DNA from: Accumulibacter sp.
GTDB lineage: Bacteria; Pseudomonadota; Gammaproteobacteria; Burkholderiales; Rhodocyclaceae
DNA: 6,688 nt
Assembly (NCBI GenBank): GCA_031284185.1
Contig: JAITAJ010000201.1
Location: 1-6,688 of the forward strand
Reading direction: 5' to 3'
The position numbers and the translations under genes are program-made. The first letter of the stretch is position 1, and each line of letters begins with the position of its first letter. Positions 1-6,221 of this stretch are shown here, piece by piece. A model generated the notes under the pieces. The model was not told where the DNA came from, ran no database searches, and was given only the letters and a program-made list of their open reading frames with translations.

Positions 1-1530
1 GCCACGCACAACACCGTCATCCTCCGCGACAACGCCAAAATCGAGAACGCTACCTGGATTCAGGGCGGCACCGGCAGCATCGACATCGGCAGCGATTTTC
101 GCACCGGCAACCTCCTGCATATCGAAAACTGGCGCGGGACGACCAAGGCCAATATCGAAAACTTTGCAACCTACCGCTTCACCCTGCTCGCCGACGTGGC
201 GAACGGGCAGAGCATCCTCGCCCTTACCAGCAGCGGCTACGTGGCTCTGGGCAACGACGCCCGGATCGAAGTGGACTTCGCGGGGCGTCCCACCGCATTG
301 CGCCTGGGCGATACGGTCCATCTGCTCGACGCGACCGCAAGCACCGGCGTCATCGACGGCTCCCTCGCCAACACCACCGCTGTCACCTCCCCCTTTGGCG
401 CGACCGATTACCTTTTCGACATCGCGCTGGATGATCTGGGCGGCTCCGACAACGAGCTTCTCACCGCCACCCTGAAAAAAACGCAGGTCAAGCAGGAAAA
501 GGCCGCCGCCTACCTCTACGGCGGCAGCGCAAGGCTGGCTTCCCTGGTCGCCGGGGCCGATCACCTCCTCGGCCTTCTCGATGAAGCGCGTCCCTCGACC
601 GCGACGCCCGCCCGCGGCCCGCATTCCTTCGCCTCGCTGCGCGGCGAATCCTTCCGCACCCGCACCGGCTCGCATATAAAGGATCGCGGCGCGTCCCTCC
701 TCCTGGGCGGCGAGTTCGCCGCGGAAAACCGCCTGGGGGCGCTCAGCCTCGGTTTCTTCGCCGAGGGCGGCGTCGGCAATTACGACAGCTACAAGCGCTT
801 CGTCCGCGGCGACGGCGACACCTGGCACGCGGGCGCGGGCCTCTTCGCCCGCCAGCGTCTCGCCCGGGGCTTTCATCTGGAAGCCTCGCTGCGCGGCGGC
901 CGCGCCAAGACGGATTTCGCGGGCAAGGGCAGCGCCCGCGACCTGCGCTACGACAGCAAGGGGAGCTACTGGGGCGGACACCTGGGCGCGGGACACAGCT
1001 ATCCGCTGAACGAGACCGCCAGCGTGGAAAGCTATTTCCGCCTCCTCTGGACGCGCCAGCAAAGCGACACGGTGAAGACCCGCGCCGGTGAGAAACTCGC
1101 CTTCGCTCAGGCCGATTCCCTGCGCAGCCGCCTGGGGACGCGCTACCGCTACGAGGCGGGCCAGGGGCTGCGCGCCTACGCCGGACTGGGCTGGGAGTAT
1201 GAATCCGACGGCAAGACCCGCGCCCGACTGGACGGGACGAAGATCGACCACGCCCCCGCCGCCCAGGGCCACAGCGCTCTGCTGGAAGCAGGCGCGGAAT
1301 GGACGGCGGCGAAGCGCTGGCGGCTCGCCGCCAACCTCACTGCCATGAGCGGCCAACGCAAGGGCGCGGGCGGCTTCCTGCAGGCGAGCTATCTGTTCGA
1401 TCGAGGATTCGGGGAAGGAAGAAGGAGGACGGTGCTTCAGGCGGGCGCCGCCCGGCGACCGGGCGTCCGTCCTCCGTTTTTTTGCCCTCGGTTGAACCGC
1501 ATCGGTCGATGGCGGATAATGCCCGCCTGA
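1..1530 (+). CDS. Autotransporter (type V secretion) protein, C-terminal part, 5' truncated by the window
   Basis: This frame is open from base 1, so the gene begins upstream and the ATG at 196 is internal. Residues 1 to about 155 (numbered from base 1) look like the end of a beta-helical passenger, with repeated Gly/Asn/Thr turns and alternating hydrophobics. Residues about 158-200 form a charged then Ala/Leu-rich helical linker of the kind that plugs the barrel pore. From about residue 208 to 466 come alternating aromatic/Gly strands typical of the autotransporter beta-domain, including Thr-Gly-Ser-His at 222-225. The barrel's last strand ends Tyr-Leu-Phe (codons 1390-1398), the usual C-terminal BAM-recognition signature. 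The family normally stops there, yet this frame continues 43 codons to TGA 1528-1530, crossing a terminator and a promoter. I infer a lost stop or a sequencing indel near 1398. The passenger substrate and function cannot be told from this fragment. Leucine codons are split between CTC (22) and CTG (27), unlike CTG-dominated rnfA. Confidence 0.85.
   Translation, partial: ATHNTVILRDNAKIENATWIQGGTGSIDIGSDFRTGNLLHIENWRGTTKANIENFATYRFTLLADVANGQSILALTSSGYVALGNDARIEVDFAGRPTALRLGDTVHLLDATASTGVIDGSLANTTAVTSPFGATDYLFDIALDDLGGSDNELLTATLKKTQVKQEKAAAYLYGGSARLASLVAGADHLLGLLDEARPSTATPARGPHSFASLRGESFRTRTGSHIKDRGASLLLGGEFAAENRLGALSLGFFAEGGVGNYDSYKRFVRGDGDTWHAGAGLFARQRLARGFHLEASLRGGRAKTDFAGKGSARDLRYDSKGSYWGGHLGAGHSYPLNETASVESYFRLLWTRQQSDTVKTRAGEKLAFAQADSLRSRLGTRYRYEAGQGLRAYAGLGWEYESDGKTRARLDGTKIDHAPAAQGHSALLEAGAEWTAAKRWRLAANLTAMSGQRKGAGGFLQASYLFDRGFGEGRRRTVLQAGAARRPGVRPPFFCPRLNRIGRWRIMPA
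1424..1483 (+). terminator. Rho-independent terminator after the autotransporter gene
   Basis: A perfect 9-bp stem pairs GGAGGACGG (1424-1432) with CCGTCCTCC (1467-1475) and is followed by G and seven T (1477-1483). The 34-base loop carries a nested hairpin, CGGGC (1442-1446) with GCCCG (1450-1454). The position, 26 bases after the autotransporter's expected last Phe codon, fits termination of that transcript and separates it from rnf. It lies inside the formally open autotransporter frame. Confidence 0.85.
1492..1520 (+). promoter_or_regulatory. Candidate sigma70-type promoter for the rnf operon
   Basis: A -35-like TTGAAC (1492-1497, first four bases of the consensus) and a -10-like GATAAT (1515-1520, five of six) are separated by exactly 17 bp. 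Transcription would start near 1526-1528, about 35 bases before the rnfA ATG. The promoter sits 8 bases after the T-tract of the upstream terminator, where a new promoter is needed. I saw no sigma54 -24/-12 element or NifA-type TGT-N10-ACA site between 1484 and 1561. This is a consensus match only. Confidence 0.55.
1497..1515. repeat. Imperfect inverted repeat within the promoter spacer (possible operator)
   Basis: CATCG (1500-1504) and CGATG (1507-1511) are inverted around a 2-base centre. The pairing extends to CCG (1497-1499) with CGG (1513-1515) if one G (1512) is bulged. It lies almost wholly between the -35 and -10 elements, where a repressor or MerR-type activator could bind. Short dyads arise by chance in GC-rich DNA, so a regulatory role is only a suggestion. 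Confidence 0.25.
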
Positions 1531-1561
1531 TCCGACCCCCAAACATCGCTCGCAAGAATCA

Positions 1562-2146
1562 ATGCCCCATTACCTGTTCATCGTCATCGGCGCCGTGCTG
1601 GTCAACAACGTCGTGCTGGTGAGGATTCTCGGCCTGTGCCCGTTCATGGGGGTTTCCAGGAAGCTGGATACCGCCTTCGGCATGGGCGCGGCGACGACCT
1701 TCGTGCTGACGCTGGCCACCGGCGCCACTTACGTGATCGACCATCTGCTGCTGATGCCCTTCGGACTGGAGTACCTGCGCACGATTTCCTTCATCGTCAC
1801 CATCGCCGCCATCGTGCAGTTGACCGAGATGATCATCCAGAAGTCGAGTCCGGTACTGCATCAGGTGCTGGGCATCTATCTGCCGCTGATCACCACCAAT
1901 TGCGCCGTACTCGGTGTGCCGCTCTTGAACGTCGCCAACGGCCATGATTTCCTCGAATCATTGATCTTCGGCGCCGGCAGCGCCATCGGCTTCTCGCTGG
2001 TGCTGGTGCTCTTCGCGGGCATCCGCGAGCGCATCGAAGGCGCCGACGTGCCGGCGCCCTTCCGCGGCGTGTCGATCGCCATGGTCACCGCGGGCCTGAT
2101 GAGCCTGGCATTCATGGGCTTTTCCGGCCTCGACAAGTATCGCTGA
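1562..2146 (+). CDS. rnfA: RnfA, membrane subunit of the Rnf ion-translocating ferredoxin:NAD+ oxidoreductase complex
   Basis: The 194-residue polytopic inner-membrane protein is close to the usual 193 of RsxA/RnfA. About six hydrophobic segments are visible (roughly 4-24, 39-60, 70-92, 101-122, 132-152, 170-188). Family motifs are intact: Leu-Val-Asn-Asn near 13-16, Gly-Leu-Cys-Pro-Phe with Cys26, Thr-Thr-Asn-Cys with Cys114, Ile-Arg-Glu-Arg at 154-157, and Ala-Asp-Val-Pro-Ala-Pro-Phe-Arg-Gly at 161-169. In characterised Rnf complexes the two cysteines, together with the matching pair in RnfE, bind a 2Fe-2S cluster inside the membrane that passes electrons between the two sides. It is the first gene of the operon. 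ATG 1562 aligns with known N-termini, but upstream there is only a weak purine stretch (AAGAA, about 1554-1558) rather than a clear Shine-Dalgarno. The stop overlaps the rnfB start by one base (TGATG). Confidence 0.97.
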   Translation: MPHYLFIVIGAVLVNNVVLVRILGLCPFMGVSRKLDTAFGMGAATTFVLTLATGATYVIDHLLLMPFGLEYLRTISFIVTIAAIVQLTEMIIQKSSPVLHQVLGIYLPLITTNCAVLGVPLLNVANGHDFLESLIFGAGSAIGFSLVLVLFAGIRERIEGADVPAPFRGVSIAMVTAGLMSLAFMGFSGLDKYR

Positions 2147-2697
2147 TGCTGACCGCCATCCTCATCATGGCGCTCGGCGCCGTCATCCTCGGCGCGGCGC
2201 TCGGTTACGCCTCGATCCGCTTCAGGGTCGAAGGCAACCCGCTGGTCGAAAAGATCGAGGCCATCCTGCCGCAGACCCAGTGCGGCCAGTGCGGTTATCC
2301 GGGCTGCAAGCCCTACGCCAAGGCCATCGCCGAGGGCGAGGCGGAGATCAACCGCTGCCCGCCCGGCGGCCAGGAAGGCGTCGTCAAGCTGGCCGACCTG
2401 CTCGGGCGCGAGGTCGAGCCGCTCGACGTGGAGGAAAGACCCCGGCAGGTGGCGTTCATCGACGAACGATCGTGCATCGGCTGCACCCTGTGCCTCCAGG
2501 CTTGCCCGGTCGAGGCGATCATCGGCGCCGCCAAGCAGATGCACACCGTCGCCGCCGCCTTGTGCACCGGCTGCGAATTGTGCGTCACGCCCTGCCCGGT
2601 CGAGTGCATCCGCATGGAACCCGTGCGTGAGAAGATCGATGGCTGGAAATGGAAGTATCCGGTCTTTGAAATCACCCCATCCAAGCGTGCCGCGTGA
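2146..2697 (+). CDS. rnfB: RnfB, iron-sulfur subunit of the Rnf complex
   Basis: The 183-residue protein has an N-terminal membrane anchor (about 3-24) followed by cytoplasmic Fe-S domains. A first four-cysteine motif (Cys46, Cys49, Cys54, Cys71) forms the CxxCxxxxC...C cluster site typical of RnfB. Two ferredoxin-type CxxCxxCxxxC motifs follow, at Cys110/113/116/120 and Cys140/143/146/150, each followed by Pro. RnfB is the subunit thought to exchange electrons with soluble ferredoxin or flavodoxin and relay them toward the membrane cluster of RnfA/RnfE. The length is slightly below the 192 residues of E. coli RsxB, and no cluster ligand is missing. The start codon shares its A with the rnfA TGA and no Shine-Dalgarno is visible, so translation is probably coupled. 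The stop overlaps a possible GTG start of rnfC. Confidence 0.97.
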   Translation: MLTAILIMALGAVILGAALGYASIRFRVEGNPLVEKIEAILPQTQCGQCGYPGCKPYAKAIAEGEAEINRCPPGGQEGVVKLADLLGREVEPLDVEERPRQVAFIDERSCIGCTLCLQACPVEAIIGAAKQMHTVAAALCTGCELCVTPCPVECIRMEPVREKIDGWKWKYPVFEITPSKRAA

Positions 2698-2708
2698 GCG
2701 GATACACG

Positions 2709-4376
2709 ATGTCAGCGCTTTTTCAGTTCAACGGCGGCGTCAAACCGGCCACGCACAAGGCCCGATCGGCGCAGACGCCGATCGATACCGCTCCGCTGCC
2801 GACGCTGCTCGTCGTGCCGCTGCATCAGAGCATCGGCAGCCAGCCGCGGCCGCTGGTCCGCGCCGGGGAACACGTGAAGAAGGGACAGCGCATCGGCGCG
2901 GCGGACAAATGGCTGTCTTCCGCGGTACATGCGCCGACTTCCGGGAAGGTGCTCGCCGTCGAGGAACGCGTCGCCGCGCACCCCTCCGGCCTGTCGGCGC
3001 TGTCGATCGTCATCGCGCCCGACGGCAAGGACGAATGGATCGAACTGGAACCGTTCGATCCGGCCACGCTGCCGCCGGAGCGCGTGCGTGAAATCCTGCG
3101 CGACGCTGGCGTGGTCGGGCTGGGCGGCGCGGTTTTTCCTAGCCACGTCAAGACCGAGGCGGCCAAAACGAGGGCACTGGAGGCGCTGGTGATCAACGGC
3201 GCCGAATGCGAGCCGTTCATGACCTGCGACGACAGGCTGATGCGCGAACGCGCCGAGGGCATCGCGCGCGGCGTGGCCATCTTCCGCGATCTCTTGCGGC
3301 CCCGGCGCGTGCTGGTGGGCATCGAGGACAACAAGCCCGAGGCGATCGCCGCGATGCTCTCCGCCGTCGAGGCCATCGGCGAGGATTTCACGGTCGTCCC
3401 GGTGCCGACGCGCTATCCTGCCGGCGGCGCGAAGCAACTCATCCGCGTGCTGACCGGCAAGGAAATTCCAGCCGACAGGCGTTCGCCGGAAATGGGCGCG
3501 CAGTGCTTCAACGTCGCCACCGCCTACACCGCCTGGCGCGCCGTCGCCTTCGGCGAACCGGTCATTTCGCGCATCGTCACGCTCACCGGCAACGTCGAGC
3601 GGGCCGGCAACTGGGAAATCCGGCTCGGCACGCCGCTGCGGGAAATTCTGCCGCTGATGCGCCCCAAGGCGGACACCAACCGCTACATCATGGGCGGCCC
3701 GATGATGGGTTTCGAGCTGCCGAGCCTCGAAGCGCCGATCGTCAAGGCGTCCAACTGCATCATCGCCGGGTCGCCCTCGCTCTTTCCGCCGCCCGCGCCG
3801 GAGATGCCGTGCATCCGCTGCGGCGCCTGCGCGCGGGCGTGCCCGCACGAACTCCAGCCGTTCGAGCTGTACTGGTTCGCGCGCGCCCGGAATTTCGGCA
3901 AGACACAGGAGTACAAGCTGTTCGACTGCATCGAGTGCGGTGGTTGCAGTTACGTCTGCCCGGCGCGCATCCCGCTGGTGCAGTATTTCCGCTTCGCCAA
4001 GAGCGAAATCTGGTCGCGCGAACGCGACAAGGCCAGTGCCGACGCGGCCAAGGCGCGTTTCGAGCGGCGTCAGGCGCGCGAAGCGCGCGAAAGGGCCGAA
4101 AAGGCCGAGCGCCTGGCCAAGGCGTCGGAACGGAAGGCCGCGCCCGCCAGCACCGCGCCGAACGACGCCGCGCCGGATGAGACCGAGGCGGCCAGGAAAG
4201 CCGCCATCGCCGCGGCCATCGAGCGCGCCCGCGTCCAGCGGGAAGGCGTCCAGGCCGGAAACACCGGCGATCCGGACGCCACCCGGCGGGAGGAGGTTGC
4301 CGGCGCCGGAATCGGCCAATGCCGCGCCGTGGACGCCCCGGACGCCGGGCAGGATTCGCGGAGAGAAGGGCAATGA
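2709..4376 (+). CDS. rnfC: RnfC, NADH-binding flavin and iron-sulfur subunit of the Rnf complex
   Basis: This peripheral cytoplasmic subunit exchanges electrons with NAD(H). Numbered from ATG 2709 (555 residues), it has an N-terminal barrel-sandwich part with the Phe-Asn-Gly-Gly-Val motif and His-Ala-Pro-Thr-Ser-Gly. The NuoF-like nucleotide/FMN region follows, with Gly-Leu-Gly-Gly-Ala-Val-Phe-Pro at 137-144 and Ile-Asn-Gly-Ala-Glu-Cys-Glu-Pro at 162-169, then an SLBB-like part. Two 4Fe-4S motifs sit at Cys368/371/374/378 and Cys407/410/413/417. The tail from about 425 is a Lys/Arg/Glu/Ala-rich probable coiled coil, including a tandem 9-bp repeat (4074-4091) encoding Ala-Arg-Glu twice. It is much shorter than the long tail of E. 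coli RsxC (740 residues). An in-frame GTG at 2694, overlapping the rnfB stop as GTGA, would add five residues. I prefer ATG 2709 because family members begin a few residues before the Leu-Phe-x-Phe stretch. Confidence 0.96.
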   Translation: MSALFQFNGGVKPATHKARSAQTPIDTAPLPTLLVVPLHQSIGSQPRPLVRAGEHVKKGQRIGAADKWLSSAVHAPTSGKVLAVEERVAAHPSGLSALSIVIAPDGKDEWIELEPFDPATLPPERVREILRDAGVVGLGGAVFPSHVKTEAAKTRALEALVINGAECEPFMTCDDRLMRERAEGIARGVAIFRDLLRPRRVLVGIEDNKPEAIAAMLSAVEAIGEDFTVVPVPTRYPAGGAKQLIRVLTGKEIPADRRSPEMGAQCFNVATAYTAWRAVAFGEPVISRIVTLTGNVERAGNWEIRLGTPLREILPLMRPKADTNRYIMGGPMMGFELPSLEAPIVKASNCIIAGSPSLFPPPAPEMPCIRCGACARACPHELQPFELYWFARARNFGKTQEYKLFDCIECGGCSYVCPARIPLVQYFRFAKSEIWSRERDKASADAAKARFERRQAREARERAEKAERLAKASERKAAPASTAPNDAAPDETEAARKAAIAAAIERARVQREGVQAGNTGDPDATRREEVAGAGIGQCRAVDAPDAGQDSRREGQ

Positions 4377-4531
4377 AGCGCCCACGCCTCGTGATCCCGC
4401 CGGCGGCGACGCCCTCCTCGATCGCTTCGGAGGCGGCGGCGTGCCGTCGCGCGTCGAATCCGATCCGGGCGGCCCGTTCCCGCCTCGCCGCGCCACGCGC
4501 CCTCTTCCGTCCCTCTCACTCCGTCTTCTGA
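4373..4531 (+). CDS. Possible small basic protein or coupling ORF between rnfC and rnfD
   Basis: This is a 52-codon frame whose ATG overlaps the rnfC stop (ATGA) and whose TGA (4529-4531) lies 3 bases before the rnfD ATG. A purine-rich GGAGAGAAGGG (4360-4370) precedes it at Shine-Dalgarno distance. Of its codons 44 of 52 end in G or C (about 85%), against roughly 67% and 71% at positions one and two, which is the pattern of real genes in GC-rich DNA. The product would be Arg/Ala/Ser/Pro-rich, with no motif, signal peptide or membrane segment that I recognise. rnfD itself has no visible Shine-Dalgarno, so translating this frame could feed ribosomes to rnfD. Alternatively it is a chance open frame in a spacer. 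Nothing homologous is known to me. Confidence 0.3.
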   Translation: MKRPRLVIPPAATPSSIASEAAACRRASNPIRAARSRLAAPRALFRPSHSVF

Positions 4532-4534
4532 AAC

Positions 4535-5548
4535 ATGGATTTCATCACGCCGCCCTATCTGACGCAGGACATCAGCATCCGCCGCATCATGTGGCGCGTG
4601 CTGGCCGCGCTGCTGCCGGGCATCGCCGTCTGCCTGTGGCTGCTCGGCCCGGTCATTCTGGCGCAGCTTGCCATCGCCACGCTCACGGCGCTCGCCGCCG
4701 AAGGACTGATGCTGCGTCTGCGCGGCAGGCCGCTCGCGCCGTTTCTCGGCGACGGCAGCGCGGTAGTCACCGCCTGGCTGATCACCCTGGCCTTCCCGCC
4801 GCTCGCGCCGTGGTGGCTCACCGTCGTCGGCGTGGCCTTCGCCATCGTCGTGGCCAAGCACCTGTACGGCGGCCTCGGACAGAACCCCTTCAACCCGGCG
4901 ATGATCGCCTTCGCCGTGTGCATCGTCTCGTTTCCGGCGCTGATGTCGCAGTGGCCGGCGCTCGATGCCGGCGCCGGTTTCGGCGAGCGCCTGGCGCTGA
5001 TTCTGGGTCAGGCGCCGCGCCTCGACGCGCTGACCGGCGCAACGCCGCTCGACGCGCTGAAAACGGCGCTGCGGCTCGGCGAAGGACAAGTCGGCGTCGC
5101 CGCGGCCACCGCCGATCGCGCGGTGTTCGGCCACATCGCCGGGCGCGGCTGGGAATGGGTCGCCGCCGGCCATCTCGTCGGCGGCCTGTGGCTCATGTGG
5201 CGCGGAACCATCGGCTGGCGCGTGCCGATCGCCTTCCTCGGCGGCATGACGATGGTTTCGGGCGCCCTGTGGCTGTGGCAGCCGGACGGCTTTGCCAATC
5301 CGCTCTTCCACCTGTTCTCGGGCGGCACGATGCTCGGCGCCTTCTTCATCGCCACCGATCCGGTGACGGGCTGTACGACGCCCAGGGGCCAACTGATCTT
5401 CGGTTTTTCCGCCGGCGCGCTGGCCTGCCTGATCCGCATCTTCGGCGGCTACCCGGACGGCGTGGCCTTCGCGGTGCTGCTGCTGAACCTCTGCGTCCCG
5501 ATCATCGATCTATATACACAACCGCCGATCTTCGGGATGAAGAAATGA
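4535..5548 (+). CDS. rnfD: RnfD, FMN-carrying membrane subunit of the Rnf complex
   Basis: The 337-residue polytopic inner-membrane protein (RsxD of E. coli is 352) belongs to the NqrB/RnfD family. Signature elements are Gln-Asn-Pro-Phe-Asn-Pro-Ala-Met at 116-123, Leu-Thr-Gly-Ala-Thr-Pro-Leu at 166-172, Gly-Gly-Thr-Met-Leu-Gly-Ala at 263-269 leading to Ala-Thr-Asp-Pro (273-276), and Gly-Gly-Tyr-Pro-Asp-Gly at 304-309. By family knowledge Thr170 in the S/TGAT motif carries covalently attached FMN through phosphoester linkage, and the protein helps couple electron flow to ion movement. Paired hydrophobic helices are clear at about 20-60. The start at 4535 gives the expected N-terminus (Pro-Pro-Tyr-Leu...). 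No Shine-Dalgarno is visible upstream, but a short frame ends 3 bases earlier. The stop overlaps the rnfG start as ATGA. Confidence 0.96.
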   Translation: MDFITPPYLTQDISIRRIMWRVLAALLPGIAVCLWLLGPVILAQLAIATLTALAAEGLMLRLRGRPLAPFLGDGSAVVTAWLITLAFPPLAPWWLTVVGVAFAIVVAKHLYGGLGQNPFNPAMIAFAVCIVSFPALMSQWPALDAGAGFGERLALILGQAPRLDALTGATPLDALKTALRLGEGQVGVAAATADRAVFGHIAGRGWEWVAAGHLVGGLWLMWRGTIGWRVPIAFLGGMTMVSGALWLWQPDGFANPLFHLFSGGTMLGAFFIATDPVTGCTTPRGQLIFGFSAGALACLIRIFGGYPDGVAFAVLLLNLCVPIIDLYTQPPIFGMKK

Positions 5549-6204
5549 CGCCGCCCGCCAAGAAGCCGGTCACGGCATCGCGCATGGCCGCGCGTACCGC
5601 GCTGATCCTCTTCCTGTTCGTCGTCGCGTTCACCGCCGCGCTGTCCGGCGCTTACCTGTGGACACAGCCCTCGATCGCGGCAGCCATGATCGAAGAGAAG
5701 ATGAAGCTGATCGACGAGGTGCTGCCGCGCGACCGTTACGACAACGACCCGCTCGACGACGCCGTGACCTTCGAGGCCGCGCCGGAACTCGGTCTCGACG
5801 AACCGGCGCGCGTCCTGCGCGCGAGGAAGGACGGTAGGATCGAGGCGCTGATTCTCGAAGCCGTGGCGCCCGACGGCTACGCGGGGCGGATTCGTCTGCT
5901 GCTCTCGTTCGGAATCGACGGGCGGATCCTCGGCGCGCGCGTCATCGCGCACAAGGAGACGCCGGGACTCGGCGATTACATCGATCCGCGCAAGGATCGC
6001 GACAAGGCGCGTCCGTGGATCACCCAGTTCGACGGACTGAACCCGGCGGCGATCGACGCGCGCGAGTGGCGAGTCAGGAAGGACGGCGGGCGTTTCGATT
6101 CGATGGCCGGCGCCACGGTCACTCCGCGCGCGGTGATCAAGGCGATACGCCGCGCCGCCCTGTTCGTCGCGGCCAATCACGCGCGGATTCTGGCGGCGCC
6201 ATGA
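5545..6204 (+). CDS. rnfG: RnfG, periplasmic FMN-binding subunit of the Rnf complex
   Basis: The 219-residue protein has one N-terminal transmembrane anchor (about 19-39) and a periplasmic FMN-binding domain (roughly 105-205). Family marks are Glu-Thr-Pro-Gly-Leu-Gly-Asp at 138-144 and Ala-Gly-Ala-Thr-Val-Thr-Pro at 188-194. Thr191 is the expected site of covalent FMN attachment, as established for RnfG and NqrC homologues. RnfG sits between RnfD and RnfE in the electron path on the outer face of the membrane. The length is near that of E. coli RsxG. The start overlaps the rnfD stop by four bases (ATGA), with a GGGATGAAG purine stretch just upstream. The same frame stays open far upstream through rnfD, but that is a GC-rich artefact; the N-terminus chosen gives the normal cytosolic Lys/Arg-rich leader followed by the anchor. 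Confidence 0.96.
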   Translation: MTPPAKKPVTASRMAARTALILFLFVVAFTAALSGAYLWTQPSIAAAMIEEKMKLIDEVLPRDRYDNDPLDDAVTFEAAPELGLDEPARVLRARKDGRIEALILEAVAPDGYAGRIRLLLSFGIDGRILGARVIAHKETPGLGDYIDPRKDRDKARPWITQFDGLNPAAIDAREWRVRKDGGRFDSMAGATVTPRAVIKAIRRAALFVAANHARILAAP

Positions 6205-6208
6205 CCGA

Positions 6209-6214
6209 AAGGAG
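6209..6214 (+). promoter_or_regulatory. Ribosome binding site deciding the rnfE start
   Basis: AAGGAG lies 7 bases before ATG 6222 and is the clearest Shine-Dalgarno in the operon. It favours 6222 over the in-frame ATG at 6201, which overlaps the rnfG stop and would add seven residues not seen in relatives. Confidence 0.75.
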
Positions 6215-6221
6215 ACTCCCC

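Noticed and set aside
164..475. A 103-codon + strand frame overlapping the autotransporter passenger.
   Set aside because: Pro/Thr/Ser-rich shadow in the +1 frame; the autotransporter frame is continuous from base 1 and leads into the barrel.
1484..1561. Search for sigma54 and NifA binding sites upstream of rnfA.
   Set aside because: No TGGCAC-N5-TTGCA-like or TGT-N10-ACA pattern was found, so a nitrogen-fixation-linked promoter is not supported by this window.
3117..3140. RnfC glycine motif reads Gly-Gly-Ala-Val-Phe-Pro rather than the Gly-Gly-Ala-Gly-Phe-Pro of E. coli RsxC.
   Set aside because: This position varies among RnfC proteins and the rest of the NuoF-like region is intact, so it is not evidence of loss of function.
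4074..4091. Tandem 9-bp repeat GCGCGCGAA twice.
   Set aside because: It encodes Ala-Arg-Glu repeats in the charged coiled-coil tail of RnfC, where such repeats are usual; not an independent element.
2712..4496. Long antisense open frame (594 codons) opposite rnfC.
   Set aside because: It is the mirror of GC-rich codons in rnfC. The translation is Arg/Gly/Asp/His-rich without any recognisable domain, while the + strand is an unambiguous RnfC.
4070..5392. Antisense frame (440 codons) opposite the rnfC end and rnfD.
   Set aside because: Composition is typical of a GC-rich shadow frame, with no domain and opposite a conserved membrane protein.
3940..6204. A 754-codon + strand frame running from within rnfC across rnfD into rnfG.
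   Set aside because: Only the last 219 codons match a protein (RnfG). The upstream part is low-complexity Arg/Pro/Ala and overlaps well-supported rnfC and rnfD in another frame.
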